Positions 1 to 7,411 of a DNA stretch of 7,981 bases are shown piece by piece. The notes beneath the pieces were generated by a model. That model made no database searches, was not told where the DNA came from, and saw only the letters and a list, made by a program, of their open reading frames with translations. This DNA comes from JANYJJ01 sp038241115 (GTDB lineage: Bacteria > Pseudomonadota > Gammaproteobacteria > Burkholderiales > Burkholderiaceae_C). Each line of letters starts with the position of its first letter. The first letter of the stretch is position 1. The position numbers and the translations under genes are program-made. The stretch is from positions 1 through 7,981 of the forward strand of contig JBBRGA010000151.1 of assembly GCA_038241115.1 (NCBI GenBank). Reading direction: 5' to 3'.

Positions 1-1
1 A

Positions 2-79
2 GCCAAGGGCTGCGTCATCAAGGGGGTCGTCGGCGGATTCATCAGCGGATTCAGCGGCGCCATGCACGGTGTTACTTGA
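2..79 (+). CDS. C-terminal fragment of an unidentified glycine-rich protein
   Basis: An open frame enters from the left edge and ends at TGA 77-79, giving 25 residues. The visible tail is small and glycine-rich, with GGF and SGF/SGA steps, one cysteine (KGCVIKG) and a single histidine near the end (GAMHGVT). Alternating small and hydrophobic residues would fit a glycine-zipper-like membrane or envelope segment, but the fragment is too short to name a family. It would converge with the cus operon across an 83-bp gap that holds a hairpin. Another plus-strand frame is also open here, so the frame choice rests only on the protein-like composition and on a stop just before the hairpin. Confidence 0.35.
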   Translation, partial: AKGCVIKGVVGGFISGFSGAMHGVT

Positions 80-106
80 GCGGGCAACGGCGAGTTCATG
101 AACAGA

Positions 107-140
107 GTCTGACGCACCCTCAAGCGAGTGCGCGTCAGAC
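107..140. terminator. Hairpin between convergent genes, possible bidirectional terminator
   Basis: The 9-bp arms GTCTGACGC (107-115) and GCGTCAGAC (132-140) are perfect inverted repeats. An inner CAC/GTG match (115-117 and 128-130) could extend the stem around a loop of about 10 bases with a small bulge. The hairpin lies between the plus-strand stop at 79 and the minus-strand stop at 163, where a shared terminator would sit. Neither side has a clear T tract, so intrinsic termination is uncertain. A perfect 10-bp palindrome, GTTCATGAAC, lies beside it at 94-103. Confidence 0.45.
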
Positions 141-162
141 GCCGCCCGAACTCGGCGTCAGC

Positions 163-510
163 TCAAACGCCGAGCAGCTCCACGTCGAACATCAGAGTGG
201 CGTTGCCAGGAATCACGCCACCGGCGCCGCGTGCGCCGTAGCCGAGTTCCGGCGGAATCACCAAGGTGCGCGCGCCGCCCACCTTCATTCCCTGCACGCC
301 TTCGTCCCACCCTTTGATGACCTGGCCCGCGCCCAGGCCGAAGCTGAAGGGGTCGCCGCGGTCTTTGCTGCTGTCGAACTTGGCGCCTTTGACGCCGTCG
401 TTGTACAGCCAGCCGGTGTAGTGAACCTTGACGTGCTGGCCAGCCTGGGCCTCGGCGCCAGTGCCCACGGCGGTGTCTTCGTATTGCAAACCTGAAGGTG
501 TGGTGTTCAT
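163..510 (-). other. FKBP-type peptidyl-prolyl isomerase domain in frame at the end of CusA, with its own possible start
   Basis: Residues 1075-1189 of the fused protein form a complete small FKBP of about 115 residues, opening [13 protein letters not shown]. Substrate-pocket residues of the family are all visible: HYTG, KFDSS, PFSF, QVIKGW, and the LGYGARG...IPGNATL...FDVELL ending. A catalytically competent cis-trans prolyl isomerase is therefore expected. RND C termini face the cytoplasm, so the fused domain should be cytoplasmic. Met1075 (ATG 508-510) is where stand-alone relatives start, as I recall them, so internal initiation could also give a free FKBP. However, the bases before it (CCACCACC) show no Shine-Dalgarno sequence, and no promoter was recognised in the linker. 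Identification as FKBP is very strong; whether it is made only as a fusion is open. Confidence 0.93.
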
Positions 511-3500
511 GGTGGTGGTGGAAATAAATGAAGCTGCCGATGATGCCATTGGCGCGCCTGGTTTCAAGGGCGCTCTGTCAGGCTCGCTGCCTTGAAGAGG
601 GACCGCAGCCGACGCGCGCCGCCGACGCATCAGCAAATAGGCGGCAGGGATCACAAACATCGACAACAGAGGCGCTGTGATCATGCCGCCGACCATCGGG
701 GCTGCAATGCGCTGCATCACCTCGCTGCCTGTGCCGCTGCCCCACATGATGGGCAGCAGACCGGCGAGGATCACCGCCACCGTCATCGCCGTGGGGCGCA
801 CCCTCAGCACGGCGCCTTCGCGGATGGCGTCGAGCAGGTCTTCGGTGCTGGTTTTGCCCTGTGCGATGCGCTCGTTCCATGCTGTCTTCAGGTAGAGCAA
901 CATGATCACGCCGAACTCTGCGGACACGCCTGCCAGCGCAATGAAGCCCACCGCGCCGGCCACCGACAGGTTGTAGCTCAGCAGGTACAGCAGCCAGATG
1001 CCGCCGACCAGTGCGAACGGCAGCGCGGCCATGATGAGCAAGGCCTCGTCGAAGGCAGCAAACGTCAAATACAGCAGCACGAAGATGATCAGCAGCGTGA
1101 ACGGCACCACCACCTTCAACTTCGCCGTGGCGCGCTCCAGAAACTCGAACTGACCCGACCAACTGATCGAGTAGCCCGGTGGCAGCGTGACGTCCTTTGC
1201 CACTGCGCGCTGCATGTCCTGCACCGCGCCGAGCAGGTCACGCCCGCGGATGTCCACGTACACCCAACCCGACAGTCGCGCGTTCTCGCTGCGCAGCATC
1301 GGCGGCCCATCAGTGACGCGGATGTCGGCCACATCGGACAGCAACAGCCGTGCACCGCGCTCGTTGACGATGGGCAAGCTGCGCAGCTTTTCCAGTGAAT
1401 CGCGCATCTCCCGCGGATACCTCACGCTGATCGGGAAGCGCTGCAAGCCTTCCACGGTTTCGCCGACGTTCTCGCCACCCACCGCCGACGTGATGACCGA
1501 CTGCACGTCGGCGATGTTCATGCCGAAGCGCGCCGCGTCGTCGCGGCGGATGTTCACGTCCACGTAGCGCCCGCCGGTCAGCCGCTCGGCCAGCGCGCTG
1601 CTGACGCCGGGCACGTCCTTCAAAGCTTTTTCGATCTCGGCGGTGACGCGGTCGATGACGGCCAAGTCAGCACCCGCCACTTTGACGCCCACCGGGCTCT
1701 TGATGCCAGTGGCCAGCATGTCGATGCGGTTGCGAATAGGTGGCACCCAGATGTTGGCGAGGCCCGGCACCTTGACGATGCGGTCAAGCTCATCGACGAG
1801 CTTGTCCTGCGTCATGCCAGCGCGCCATTCACTTTTCGGCTTGAACTGGATGGTGGTTTCGAACATCTCCATCGGCGCCGGATCGGTGGCGGTCTCGGCG
1901 CGGCCGGCCTTGCCGTACACGCTGAGCACTTCGGGCACGGTTTTGATCAGGCGATCGGTTTGCTGCAACAGCTCGGCCGCCTTGCCCACCGACAGCCCGG
2001 GCAAGGCAGAAGGCATGTACAGCAGGTCGCCCTCGTCGAGCCGGGGCATGAACTCGCTGCCGATGTGCTGGAGCGGCCACAGGCTCAAGACCAGCAGCAC
2101 GGCGGCGACCACGAGCGTGATCTTCGGTGCGCGCAGCACGAGGTTCAGCAGCGGCCGGTAGATCGCGATCAGCAGGCGGTTCAGCGGGTTGCTGTTTTCG
2201 GCCGGGATGCGCCCGCGAATCAGGTAGCCCATCAACACCGGGATCAACGTCACCGACAAGCCGGCGGCCGCAGCCATTGCATAGGTCTTGGTGAACGCGA
2301 GCGGTGCGAACAGTCGGCCCTCTTGCGCCTCCAGCGTGAACACCGGAATGAACGACAGCGTGATGATGAGCAGCGAGAAAAACAGCGCCGGCCCGACCTC
2401 GGCCGCCGCGTCGCCAATGACGCGCCAACGCGCTTCTCCCTCGAGTTTTTGGCCAGGGTGATCGTGGTCCCAATGCTCGAGATGCTTGTGGGCGTTTTCG
2501 ATCATCACCACCGCCGCATCGACCATCGCCCCGATGGCGATGGCAATGCCGCCCAGCGACATGATGTTGGCATTCACGCCCTGGTAGTGCATGACGATGA
2601 AGGCGGCCAGGATGCCGAGCGGCAGCGAGATGATGGCAACCAGCGCCGAGCGAAGGTGGAACAGAAAGATGAAGCACACCACGGCCACGACCAGAAACTC
2701 CTCAGCCAGCTTGAAGCTCAGGTTCTCCACAGCGCGCTCAATCAGGCTTGAGCGGTCGTAGACCGGCACGATCTCCACCCCTTTAGGCAGGCTGGCCTGC
2801 AACGACGCCAGCTTCGCCTTGACGGCAGTGATCGTCTCCAGCGCGTTCTTGCCGGAGCGCATCACGATCACGCCTCCGGTGGCTTCGCCTTCGCCGTCGA
2901 GTTCGCCAATGCCGCGCCGCATCTCCGGGCCGATCTGGATGCGCGCCACATCGCCGAGGCGCACTGACACGCCGGACGGCGTCGTCATCAGCGGCACCTT
3001 GCGGAAGTCGTCCAGCCCCTGCAGGTAGCCCGACGCCCGCACCACGTATTCGGCCTCGCCCAGTTCCAGCACCGAGCCACCAGCTTCCTGGTTCGCCTTC
3101 TGCAAGGCCTCGACCACCTTGGTGTGCGGGATGCCGTAGGCGGCGAGCTTGTCGGGGTCGAGCACGACCTGGTACTGGCGCACCATGCCGCCGACCGAGG
3201 CGACTTCGGCCACGTTCGGCACCGTTTTCAGCTCGTACTTCAGAAACCAGTCCTGCAAGGCACGCAGTTGCCCCGCGTCCTGCGTGCCGCCTTTATCGAC
3301 CAGCGCGTACTGGTAGATCCAGCCGACGCCGGTGGCGTCCGGCCCGAGCGTCGCCTTCGCTGCAGCGGGCAGGCGACCTTGCACCTGATTCAGATACTCC
3401 AGCACGCGCGAACGCGCCCAGTACAGGTCGGTGCCGTCCTCGAACAGCACGTAGACGAACGAATCGCCAAAAAACGAATAGCCGCGCACCGTCTTCGCAC

Positions 3501-3732
3501 CCGGCACCGACAACATCGTGGTGGTCAGCGGGTAGGTCACCTGGTTCTCGACGATGCGCGGCGCCTGGCCAGGCCAGGTGGTGCGGATGATGACCTGCAC
3601 GTCCGACAAATCGGGCAGCGCGTCCAGCGGTGTGCGCTGCAGCGAATAAACGCCCCAGACGGCAACCACCAACGTCGCCAGCAAAACCAGGAAGCGGTTG
3701 ACGATGGACCACCGAATCAGCTTCGCGATCAT
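163..3732 (-). CDS. cusA: CusA/SilA-type heavy-metal RND efflux pump fused to a C-terminal FKBP isomerase
   Basis: This is the inner-membrane proton-driven pump of a Cu(I)/Ag(I) tripartite exporter (HME-RND family). Residues 1 to about 1038 align without obvious gaps to most of E. coli CusA. The periplasmic copper site is intact (M573, M623, M672). Also present are M271, M391, M403, M410, M486, M501 and M1006 (equivalent to M1009) of the methionine relay, D405 in GAMVDAAVV, and E939 in SAEFG. Two relay positions differ: N755 replaces Met in GGENVGE, and T981 replaces the Lys equivalent to K984 in RVRPTAMT. Twelve membrane segments are expected: one near 13-31, groups near 343-500 and 536-553, and the rest near 872-1035. 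The family normally ends near 1040-1050. Here the frame continues through a linker (about 1039-1074) into FKBP (1075-1189). The start ATG overlaps the cusB stop (ATGA), so translation is probably coupled; the ribosome site is weak (GCGAG). Confidence 0.95.
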   Translation of the reverse strand: MIAKLIRWSIVNRFLVLLATLVVAVWGVYSLQRTPLDALPDLSDVQVIIRTTWPGQAPRIVENQVTYPLTTTMLSVPGAKTVRGYSFFGDSFVYVLFEDGTDLYWARSRVLEYLNQVQGRLPAAAKATLGPDATGVGWIYQYALVDKGGTQDAGQLRALQDWFLKYELKTVPNVAEVASVGGMVRQYQVVLDPDKLAAYGIPHTKVVEALQKANQEAGGSVLELGEAEYVVRASGYLQGLDDFRKVPLMTTPSGVSVRLGDVARIQIGPEMRRGIGELDGEGEATGGVIVMRSGKNALETITAVKAKLASLQASLPKGVEIVPVYDRSSLIERAVENLSFKLAEEFLVVAVVCFIFLFHLRSALVAIISLPLGILAAFIVMHYQGVNANIMSLGGIAIAIGAMVDAAVVMIENAHKHLEHWDHDHPGQKLEGEARWRVIGDAAAEVGPALFFSLLIITLSFIPVFTLEAQEGRLFAPLAFTKTYAMAAAAGLSVTLIPVLMGYLIRGRIPAENSNPLNRLLIAIYRPLLNLVLRAPKITLVVAAVLLVLSLWPLQHIGSEFMPRLDEGDLLYMPSALPGLSVGKAAELLQQTDRLIKTVPEVLSVYGKAGRAETATDPAPMEMFETTIQFKPKSEWRAGMTQDKLVDELDRIVKVPGLANIWVPPIRNRIDMLATGIKSPVGVKVAGADLAVIDRVTAEIEKALKDVPGVSSALAERLTGGRYVDVNIRRDDAARFGMNIADVQSVITSAVGGENVGETVEGLQRFPISVRYPREMRDSLEKLRSLPIVNERGARLLLSDVADIRVTDGPPMLRSENARLSGWVYVDIRGRDLLGAVQDMQRAVAKDVTLPPGYSISWSGQFEFLERATAKLKVVVPFTLLIIFVLLYLTFAAFDEALLIMAALPFALVGGIWLLYLLSYNLSVAGAVGFIALAGVSAEFGVIMLLYLKTAWNERIAQGKTSTEDLLDAIREGAVLRVRPTAMTVAVILAGLLPIMWGSGTGSEVMQRIAAPMVGGMITAPLLSMFVIPAAYLLMRRRRASAAVPLQGSEPDRAPLKPGAPMASSAASFISTTTMNTTPSGLQYEDTAVGTGAEAQAGQHVKVHYTGWLYNDGVKGAKFDSSKDRGDPFSFGLGAGQVIKGWDEGVQGMKVGGARTLVIPPELGYGARGAGGVIPGNATLMFDVELLGV

Positions 3733-5417
3733 GGTTTGCTCGCGGCTGAAGCAGCGGCCCGCGGGGTCTTAGTCTCAGGCGGCAGCGGCGACACGCGGGT
3801 GAGTTGTGGTGCCCCCTCCTTGGGCATGTAGAACTCAAAGTCCACACGGTCACCCACCGCCACCCCACGCGGTGCCCCGCCTTGGGGCAGCTTGAAGTCC
3901 ATGGTCATCTCCGGCCACTTCAGCGAAGCGATCGGGCCGTGCGACAAGGTGATCTCATCGCGCCCGATCGCCTCGACCCGGGCCTGTCCATCGTGACGCT
4001 GTGACGTGCTCTCAGACGGCGGCTTCGGCACCCCATTCAACCGCGACTCGACACCCTTCAGGCTGGCCTCTGAGTCGATCAAGAACTGCGACGACACCAC
4101 CACGCGCTCACCGAGTTTCAGGCCGCGCTTGATTTCGGTTTGCCCGGCCCCCTCAATCCCCACCTCGACGTCGACAGGCCGGAACCCGCCGCCTGGCTCA
4201 GCCACCATCACCACCGTGCGCTGGCCGGTCTGGATCACCGCCTCGGTCGGGATCAGCAGCGACTTCGCTGCGCGCGGGTCGGTGAACTGCATTTGCACGA
4301 ACATGCCGGGCACCAGACGCAAACCGGGGTTTGCCAGCTCCAAGCGCGCCTTCAAGGTTCGCGTCGACGCATTCACGTCGGGCAGCAGTGCCTGCACCTT
4401 GCCTTCAAAAGTCACGCCAGGAACGGCCGGGCTCTTGGCCTGCACCTTGGCGCCAGGCCGCACCAGCGTCGCCTGACTTTCAGGCACCTCGGCGTTCGCC
4501 CACACGGTTGACAGGCCGTTGATGCGAAACAGCGTCGCCCCTGCCATCACCGTCATGCCGTCGCGCACCATCAGCTCGACCACCACGCCGTTGATCGGCG
4601 CGGTCAGCGTGATGCGCGGCTGCGTGCGCCCGCTGCTCTCGACCAGCGCCATCTGCGCCTCGCTCATGCCGACCTGGCGCATGCGCTGGCGCGCGCCGTC
4701 GACCAGCGACGCCAGCTCAGTGCCCTGCATGCGGCGCACCGACAAGAATTCTTCTTGGGCCGCAATCCAGTCGGGCACATACAGGTCGGCCAATGGCTGG
4801 CCCTGGCGCACCGCATCCAGGGTGGCGCGCACGTAGAGCTTTTCCACAAAGCCGGTGGCGCGCGCCTGCACAACCGCCTGGTCGCGTTCGTTGAAGGCAA
4901 TGCTGCCCACGGCTGAAACCTGCGGCGACAGCGTGCCCTCGGTGACCTCGGCCGTGCGCACACCCAGGTTCTGCTGGATGCGCGGGCTCACCGTGACCTG
5001 GCTGTTGTCCCCCGCATCTGCGGCTGCATACACAGGCACCAGCATCATGTCCATGAAGGGCGACTTGGCCGGCTTGTCGAACTTGTTGCCCGGCACCATG
5101 GGGTCGTGGTAGTACAAAACCTTGGCGCCGGTGTTCGGGTCGACGTCACCCGCCTTGATGCCGGACTGAATGTGCCGGCGCGTGGCGGCTTCGCCTTCGG
5201 CGATGCTTTGCGGCAGCTTGCTGACCGCTGTGGTGGGGCCGCTGATGGGGCCGCTGGTGGGACCGGAAATTGCGTCCGATGACCCCATGGCGGCGGCAGC
5301 GGCGCTCATGTCCATGCCGCGCTGCATGCCGAACATGTACAGGCCGTAGCTGCCTGCGACCAATGCAGTCAGAGTGCCGATGGCCACCAGGGCGATCACA
5401 AGGGTTTTTGATTTCAT
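3729..5417 (-). CDS. cusB: CusB/SilB periplasmic adaptor with C-terminal CusF-like metallochaperone domain
   Basis: This is the membrane-fusion subunit (562 residues) linking pump and outer-membrane channel. In order: an N-terminal membrane anchor (about 5-28); a Met-rich stretch ([10 protein letters not shown]); a low-complexity SGPx segment (51-62); a heavy-metal binding segment (102-130, YYHDPM...SPFMDMM) whose M107, M122 and M124 match the metal-binding methionines of E. coli CusB; HlyD-type lipoyl, hairpin and barrel domains (about 140-460); and a CusF-like domain (about 476-546) with H493, W501, M504 and M506, the Cu(I)/Ag(I) ligand set of CusF, in [15 protein letters not shown]. The same layout is known for SilB of Cupriavidus metallidurans, so the fusion is not new. 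ATG 5417 is chosen because GGAG lies 6 nt upstream and the membrane anchor follows at once. The open frame extends 80 codons further up, but there it overlaps cusC and reads as Pro/Arg/Cys-rich shadow sequence. The stop overlaps the cusA start by ATGA. Confidence 0.95.
   Translation of the reverse strand: MKSKTLVIALVAIGTLTALVAGSYGLYMFGMQRGMDMSAAAAAMGSSDAISGPTSGPISGPTTAVSKLPQSIAEGEAATRRHIQSGIKAGDVDPNTGAKVLYYHDPMVPGNKFDKPAKSPFMDMMLVPVYAAADAGDNSQVTVSPRIQQNLGVRTAEVTEGTLSPQVSAVGSIAFNERDQAVVQARATGFVEKLYVRATLDAVRQGQPLADLYVPDWIAAQEEFLSVRRMQGTELASLVDGARQRMRQVGMSEAQMALVESSGRTQPRITLTAPINGVVVELMVRDGMTVMAGATLFRINGLSTVWANAEVPESQATLVRPGAKVQAKSPAVPGVTFEGKVQALLPDVNASTRTLKARLELANPGLRLVPGMFVQMQFTDPRAAKSLLIPTEAVIQTGQRTVVMVAEPGGGFRPVDVEVGIEGAGQTEIKRGLKLGERVVVSSQFLIDSEASLKGVESRLNGVPKPPSESTSQRHDGQARVEAIGRDEITLSHGPIASLKWPEMTMDFKLPQGGAPRGVAVGDRVDFEFYMPKEGAPQLTRVSPLPPETKTPRAAASAASKP
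5232..5267 (-). repeat. Three 12-bp tandem units coding SGPx repeats in CusB
   Basis: Units at 5232-5243, 5244-5255 and 5256-5267 differ by only a few bases and encode [12 protein letters not shown]. They lie in the flexible stretch between the membrane anchor and the metal-binding segment of CusB, where length changes should be tolerated. This is probably slippage-derived linker sequence. Confidence 0.7.
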
Positions 5418-5423
5418 GGCGGA

Positions 5424-5427
5424 CTCC
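5424..5427 (-). promoter_or_regulatory. Shine-Dalgarno of cusB in the cusC-cusB gap
   Basis: GGAG on the minus strand lies 6 nt before ATG 5417, inside the 16-nt gap after the cusC stop. It fixes the cusB start 80 codons inside the longer open frame. Confidence 0.75.
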
Positions 5428-5433
5428 GAAGGT

Positions 5434-6750
5434 TCAAGGACGTACCGAAGCCGTGGCCTCATAGCGCGTCGGTAAAAGGTAGTTGAGCTGGGCCCACAAG
5501 CGTGCGGCGTCCATTTCCAGGCGCAACCGGTCCAGGCGTGTGTCGATGTCTGCGCGGCGCGCTTCGAGCACGGCCGCCAGCGGGCCACTGGCGCCTCGGT
5601 AGGCGGCAAGCGAAGCGCGGGTGCGCTCGGCGGCCAGTGGCAACAGCGAGGCGTCATAGCGCACCAACCGGTCGCGGTTGCTGCGCCATTCCTGCAGCAT
5701 GGCGCGCGCTTCGGCCACTTGCGCGCGTGTCGCTTCTTCGCGCTCCGCCTTCAGCTGTTCCACCACCGAAAGCTTGGCTGCCAGTTCGCGGTCCTGGCGG
5801 TTTTTTGGGTCCCACTGCAAGGGCACTGACAGGTTCACCGACACCATGTTGGAGTACCCCCCGCCGCGCTGGCTGTAGGTCAGCTCCACGCTGAAATCGG
5901 TTTTTTGGTTGGCGCGCGCAAGCTCGGCATCGGCCTGCGCCATCGCCTCTTGCCGCACGAGCACGTCGATTTGCGGGTGGTGCGCCAACTGCGCCTCGAG
6001 CTCATCGGCATTCAGCCGCACGGCGTCGAGTGCGGGTGGCGGTGCCAGCGTCTCGGTCGCCGCCGCACCGACCCAGCGGATCAGCACGGTGGTCGCGGTG
6101 GCGACCAGGCGTTCGGCCTGCGCTATGCGGTCATCGATTTGCGCCACGCTGGAGCGCGCCGCAAACACATCGGCCTGCGAACCGCGCCCGCTTCGGTAGG
6201 CGCTGTCTGCGGCGTCGATCTGCAAGCGCGCTTCGTCTCGCTGCGTCAGCAGAACCTCGCGCATGCGCTCTTGGTAGTGGCGCTCCAGCCAGGCCGCGGC
6301 GGTGTTGCGCTGCAGGTTGGTCAGCGCCAGTTCGCGGCTCGCTTCTGCCAGCTCGGCCTCGCGCTCGAACCTGGCGGAGCGCGCCTTGAGCTTGCCGTCG
6401 CGCGTCAGCTCCTGCGACACGCCGACCGACAGCATCGTGAAGTTGTCGCGCACCAAGCTGAAGCGATCGGGGCCGTTGACAGGCAGGCTGTTCAGGCCCG
6501 CCTTCAGCACCGGGTCGGGGCGTTGCCCTGCCGCCAGCGCCATGTCACGCGCAGCACCTGCGGCGGCGTCTTGTGCCGGTAATTGACGCGAGCGCTGCTG
6601 CGCCAGGCGCAGAGCTTCGTCGAGCGTCAGCGGGGCGGCAGTCGCGTGCAGCGAGCCTAGGCCCAGCAGCACGGCAAGTCCACCACGGCAGAGCGTGGCT
6701 GCAAGCGGCGCGGGATGTTTGCGGGGGGGACGAGCGTTGGGCTGCGACAT
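5434..6750 (-). CDS. cusC: CusC/SilC-type TolC-family outer-membrane channel
   Basis: This is the outer-membrane exit duct of the exporter (438 residues). It opens with a basic stretch, a hydrophobic core (LAVLLGLGSL, about 25-34) and a probable signal-peptidase I site near ATA-AP (about 38-39). No lipobox cysteine is visible, unlike lipidated E. coli CusC. The mature start LTLDEALRLA is typical of the TolC family. Long Ala/Glu/Arg-rich coiled-coil helices (about 125-225 and 320-420) alternate with strand-like segments containing NFTMLSVGVSQEL (about 103-115) and MVSVNLSVPLQWD (about 302-314), which is the expected duplicated fold. ATG 6750 is chosen because AGGAG lies 5 nt upstream and the signal peptide follows. 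The frame is open 39 codons further up, but that part is the translated 14-bp repeat array. The stop is 16 nt before cusB, so the genes share an operon. CusC, SilC or CzcC-like naming cannot be separated by eye; the partners favour Cu/Ag. Confidence 0.92.
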   Translation of the reverse strand: MSQPNARPPRKHPAPLAATLCRGGLAVLLGLGSLHATAAPLTLDEALRLAQQRSRQLPAQDAAAGAARDMALAAGQRPDPVLKAGLNSLPVNGPDRFSLVRDNFTMLSVGVSQELTRDGKLKARSARFEREAELAEASRELALTNLQRNTAAAWLERHYQERMREVLLTQRDEARLQIDAADSAYRSGRGSQADVFAARSSVAQIDDRIAQAERLVATATTVLIRWVGAAATETLAPPPALDAVRLNADELEAQLAHHPQIDVLVRQEAMAQADAELARANQKTDFSVELTYSQRGGGYSNMVSVNLSVPLQWDPKNRQDRELAAKLSVVEQLKAEREEATRAQVAEARAMLQEWRSNRDRLVRYDASLLPLAAERTRASLAAYRGASGPLAAVLEARRADIDTRLDRLRLEMDAARLWAQLNYLLPTRYEATASVRP

Positions 6751-6755
6751 GAGAT

Positions 6756-6760
6756 CTCCT
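6756..6760 (-). promoter_or_regulatory. Shine-Dalgarno of cusC
   Basis: A full AGGAG on the minus strand, 5 nt before ATG 6750, decides the cusC start against the in-frame ATG at 6867. Confidence 0.8.
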
Positions 6761-6779
6761 GACGAACTACAAGGCACCA

Positions 6780-6831
6780 ATGACAAAGTACCGATGACAA
6801 AGTACCGATGACAAGGTACCCATGACAAAGT
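6780..6831. repeat. Four-unit 14-bp direct repeat upstream of cusC, possible regulator-binding array
   Basis: Units start at 6780, 6794, 6808 and 6822. The first two are identical (ATGACAAAGTACCG), the third differs at two bases (ATGACAAGGTACCC), and the fourth matches for ten bases (ATGACAAAGT). The core ATGACAA is invariant in all four. The E. coli CusR box, as I recall it, is built from ATGACAA and TTGTCAT half-sites. Here the copies are all in the same direction with a 14-bp period, so the architecture differs. The array ends 29 nt before the cusC ATG, close enough to overlap promoter or leader RNA. The repeat is certain; the operator role is inference. Confidence 0.9.
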
Positions 6832-6951
6832 CGAAGTTCGGCCCGACATGCCGGTTGAAAAAATCACAAACCGAACAAGCAGGCGCGACCTCGTGCGCGG
6901 CAGGCCAGCGTCAACTTGAACGTCCGGCCGGCAGCACGCAGCGTCAGGATT

Positions 6952-7407
6952 TCAGAGGCGGAAAACGCAGTGCAGGATGGCGTGCGGCGGCTCGGGTGCC
7001 GGGTCCAGACGCCCATCACGGGCATGGGCACGGGCATGGGCGTGGGCCGACGAAGTTCGGCCTGAACCTAGCGAATGCTGCGGTTCGAGAGGCAGTGAAT
7101 ACAGGAGCACCGGGATGCCCGGACCCACCGTTGGCGCCGCCGCCGTGTCAGCGCTTTGCTGCCCTTGGCGGCAGTGTTCGACGCACAGATTCGGCAGCTC
7201 AGCGTCCATTTCCTCGCAGCCCGGCGGCATGGCCGCAGTTTGGGTTGTCAATTTGGCAGTGGAGTCGGTGCCCGCAGACGCGTTGGCCACCAGCACCATT
7301 TCCTTCAAACCCGGGCACGCGTAACTGGCCACCGCGAATTGCGCAAACAGCAGCACGCCGATCAGCATGCGGCTGATTGCTTTGGCAAAAGTGCGGCTCG
7401 GGTTCAT
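6952..7407 (-). CDS. Small exported Cys/His-rich protein, putative metal-resistance accessory
   Basis: A 151-residue protein of no family I can name with certainty. Residues 1-30 form a signal peptide: basic start (NPSRTFAKAISR), hydrophobic core (MLIGVLLFAQFAVA), cleavage near VAS-YA. The mature part has five cysteines (C31, C64, C75, C79, C147), including LCVEHC, plus GCEEMD and a terminal ILHCVFRL. A His-Ala/Arg run (AHAHARAHAR, 121-130) and several Met residues add possible metal ligands. I recall similar short proteins with a C-x-x-H-C centre and a terminal HC-x-F-R motif beside copper/silver loci in Burkholderiales, but could not check. ATG 7407 is chosen because the signal peptide starts there; the upstream frame overlaps gluQ. 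The start lies 4 nt after the gluQ stop without a strong Shine-Dalgarno, which suggests coupling. An exported metal binder feeding CusCBA is inference. Confidence 0.75.
   Translation of the reverse strand: MNPSRTFAKAISRMLIGVLLFAQFAVASYACPGLKEMVLVANASAGTDSTAKLTTQTAAMPPGCEEMDAELPNLCVEHCRQGQQSADTAAAPTVGPGIPVLLYSLPLEPQHSLGSGRTSSAHAHARAHARDGRLDPAPEPPHAILHCVFRL
7018..7047 (-). repeat. Hexamer repeat encoding the His-Ala/Arg run
   Basis: About five near-identical 6-bp steps on the plus strand (GGGCAT, GGGCAC, GGGCAT, GGGCGT and a first imperfect copy) encode AHAHARAHAR in the small exported protein. His and Arg codons alternate by single-base changes (CAT/CAC to CGT), as expected from slippage followed by drift. 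Confidence 0.8.
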
Positions 7408-7411
7408 CGTT

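Larger units (their letters stand above)
6751..6951 (-). promoter_or_regulatory. Leader region of the cusCBA operon
   Basis: This 201-bp gap separates the Cys/His protein gene from cusC. It holds the 14-bp tandem array next to cusC, then an AT-rich patch with six T on the minus strand (about 6858-6865), then GC-rich sequence without a recognisable gene. I found no convincing sigma-70 promoter: TTGTCA occurs in every repeat unit, but no good -10 hexamer lies 16-18 nt downstream. A weak or activator-dependent promoter here is an inference from gene layout. Confidence 0.4.

Noticed and set aside
592..1398. Long plus-strand open frame of 268 codons opposite cusA
   Set aside because: Its product is His/Arg/Gln-rich and low in ordinary hydrophobic structure, typical of the antisense frame of a GC-rich gene. 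The minus strand codes conserved CusA throughout.
1829..2677. Minus-strand frame of 282 codons inside cusA
   Set aside because: It overlaps cusA in another frame and reads as Arg/Gly/His/Ala-rich shadow sequence.
5418..5657. Longer N terminus for CusB (642 residues)
   Set aside because: The extra 80 codons overlap cusC and are Pro/Arg/Cys-rich. The membrane anchor and a GGAG site place the start at 5417.
6751..6867. Longer N terminus for CusC (477 residues)
   Set aside because: The extension is the translated tandem repeat and gap. AGGAG plus a signal peptide fit the start at 6750.
6855..6900. Rho-independent terminator after the small exported gene (GC-rich arms plus six T)
   Set aside because: The possible CGCG arms are short and separated from the T run by about 16 bases, so the layout does not fit an intrinsic terminator.
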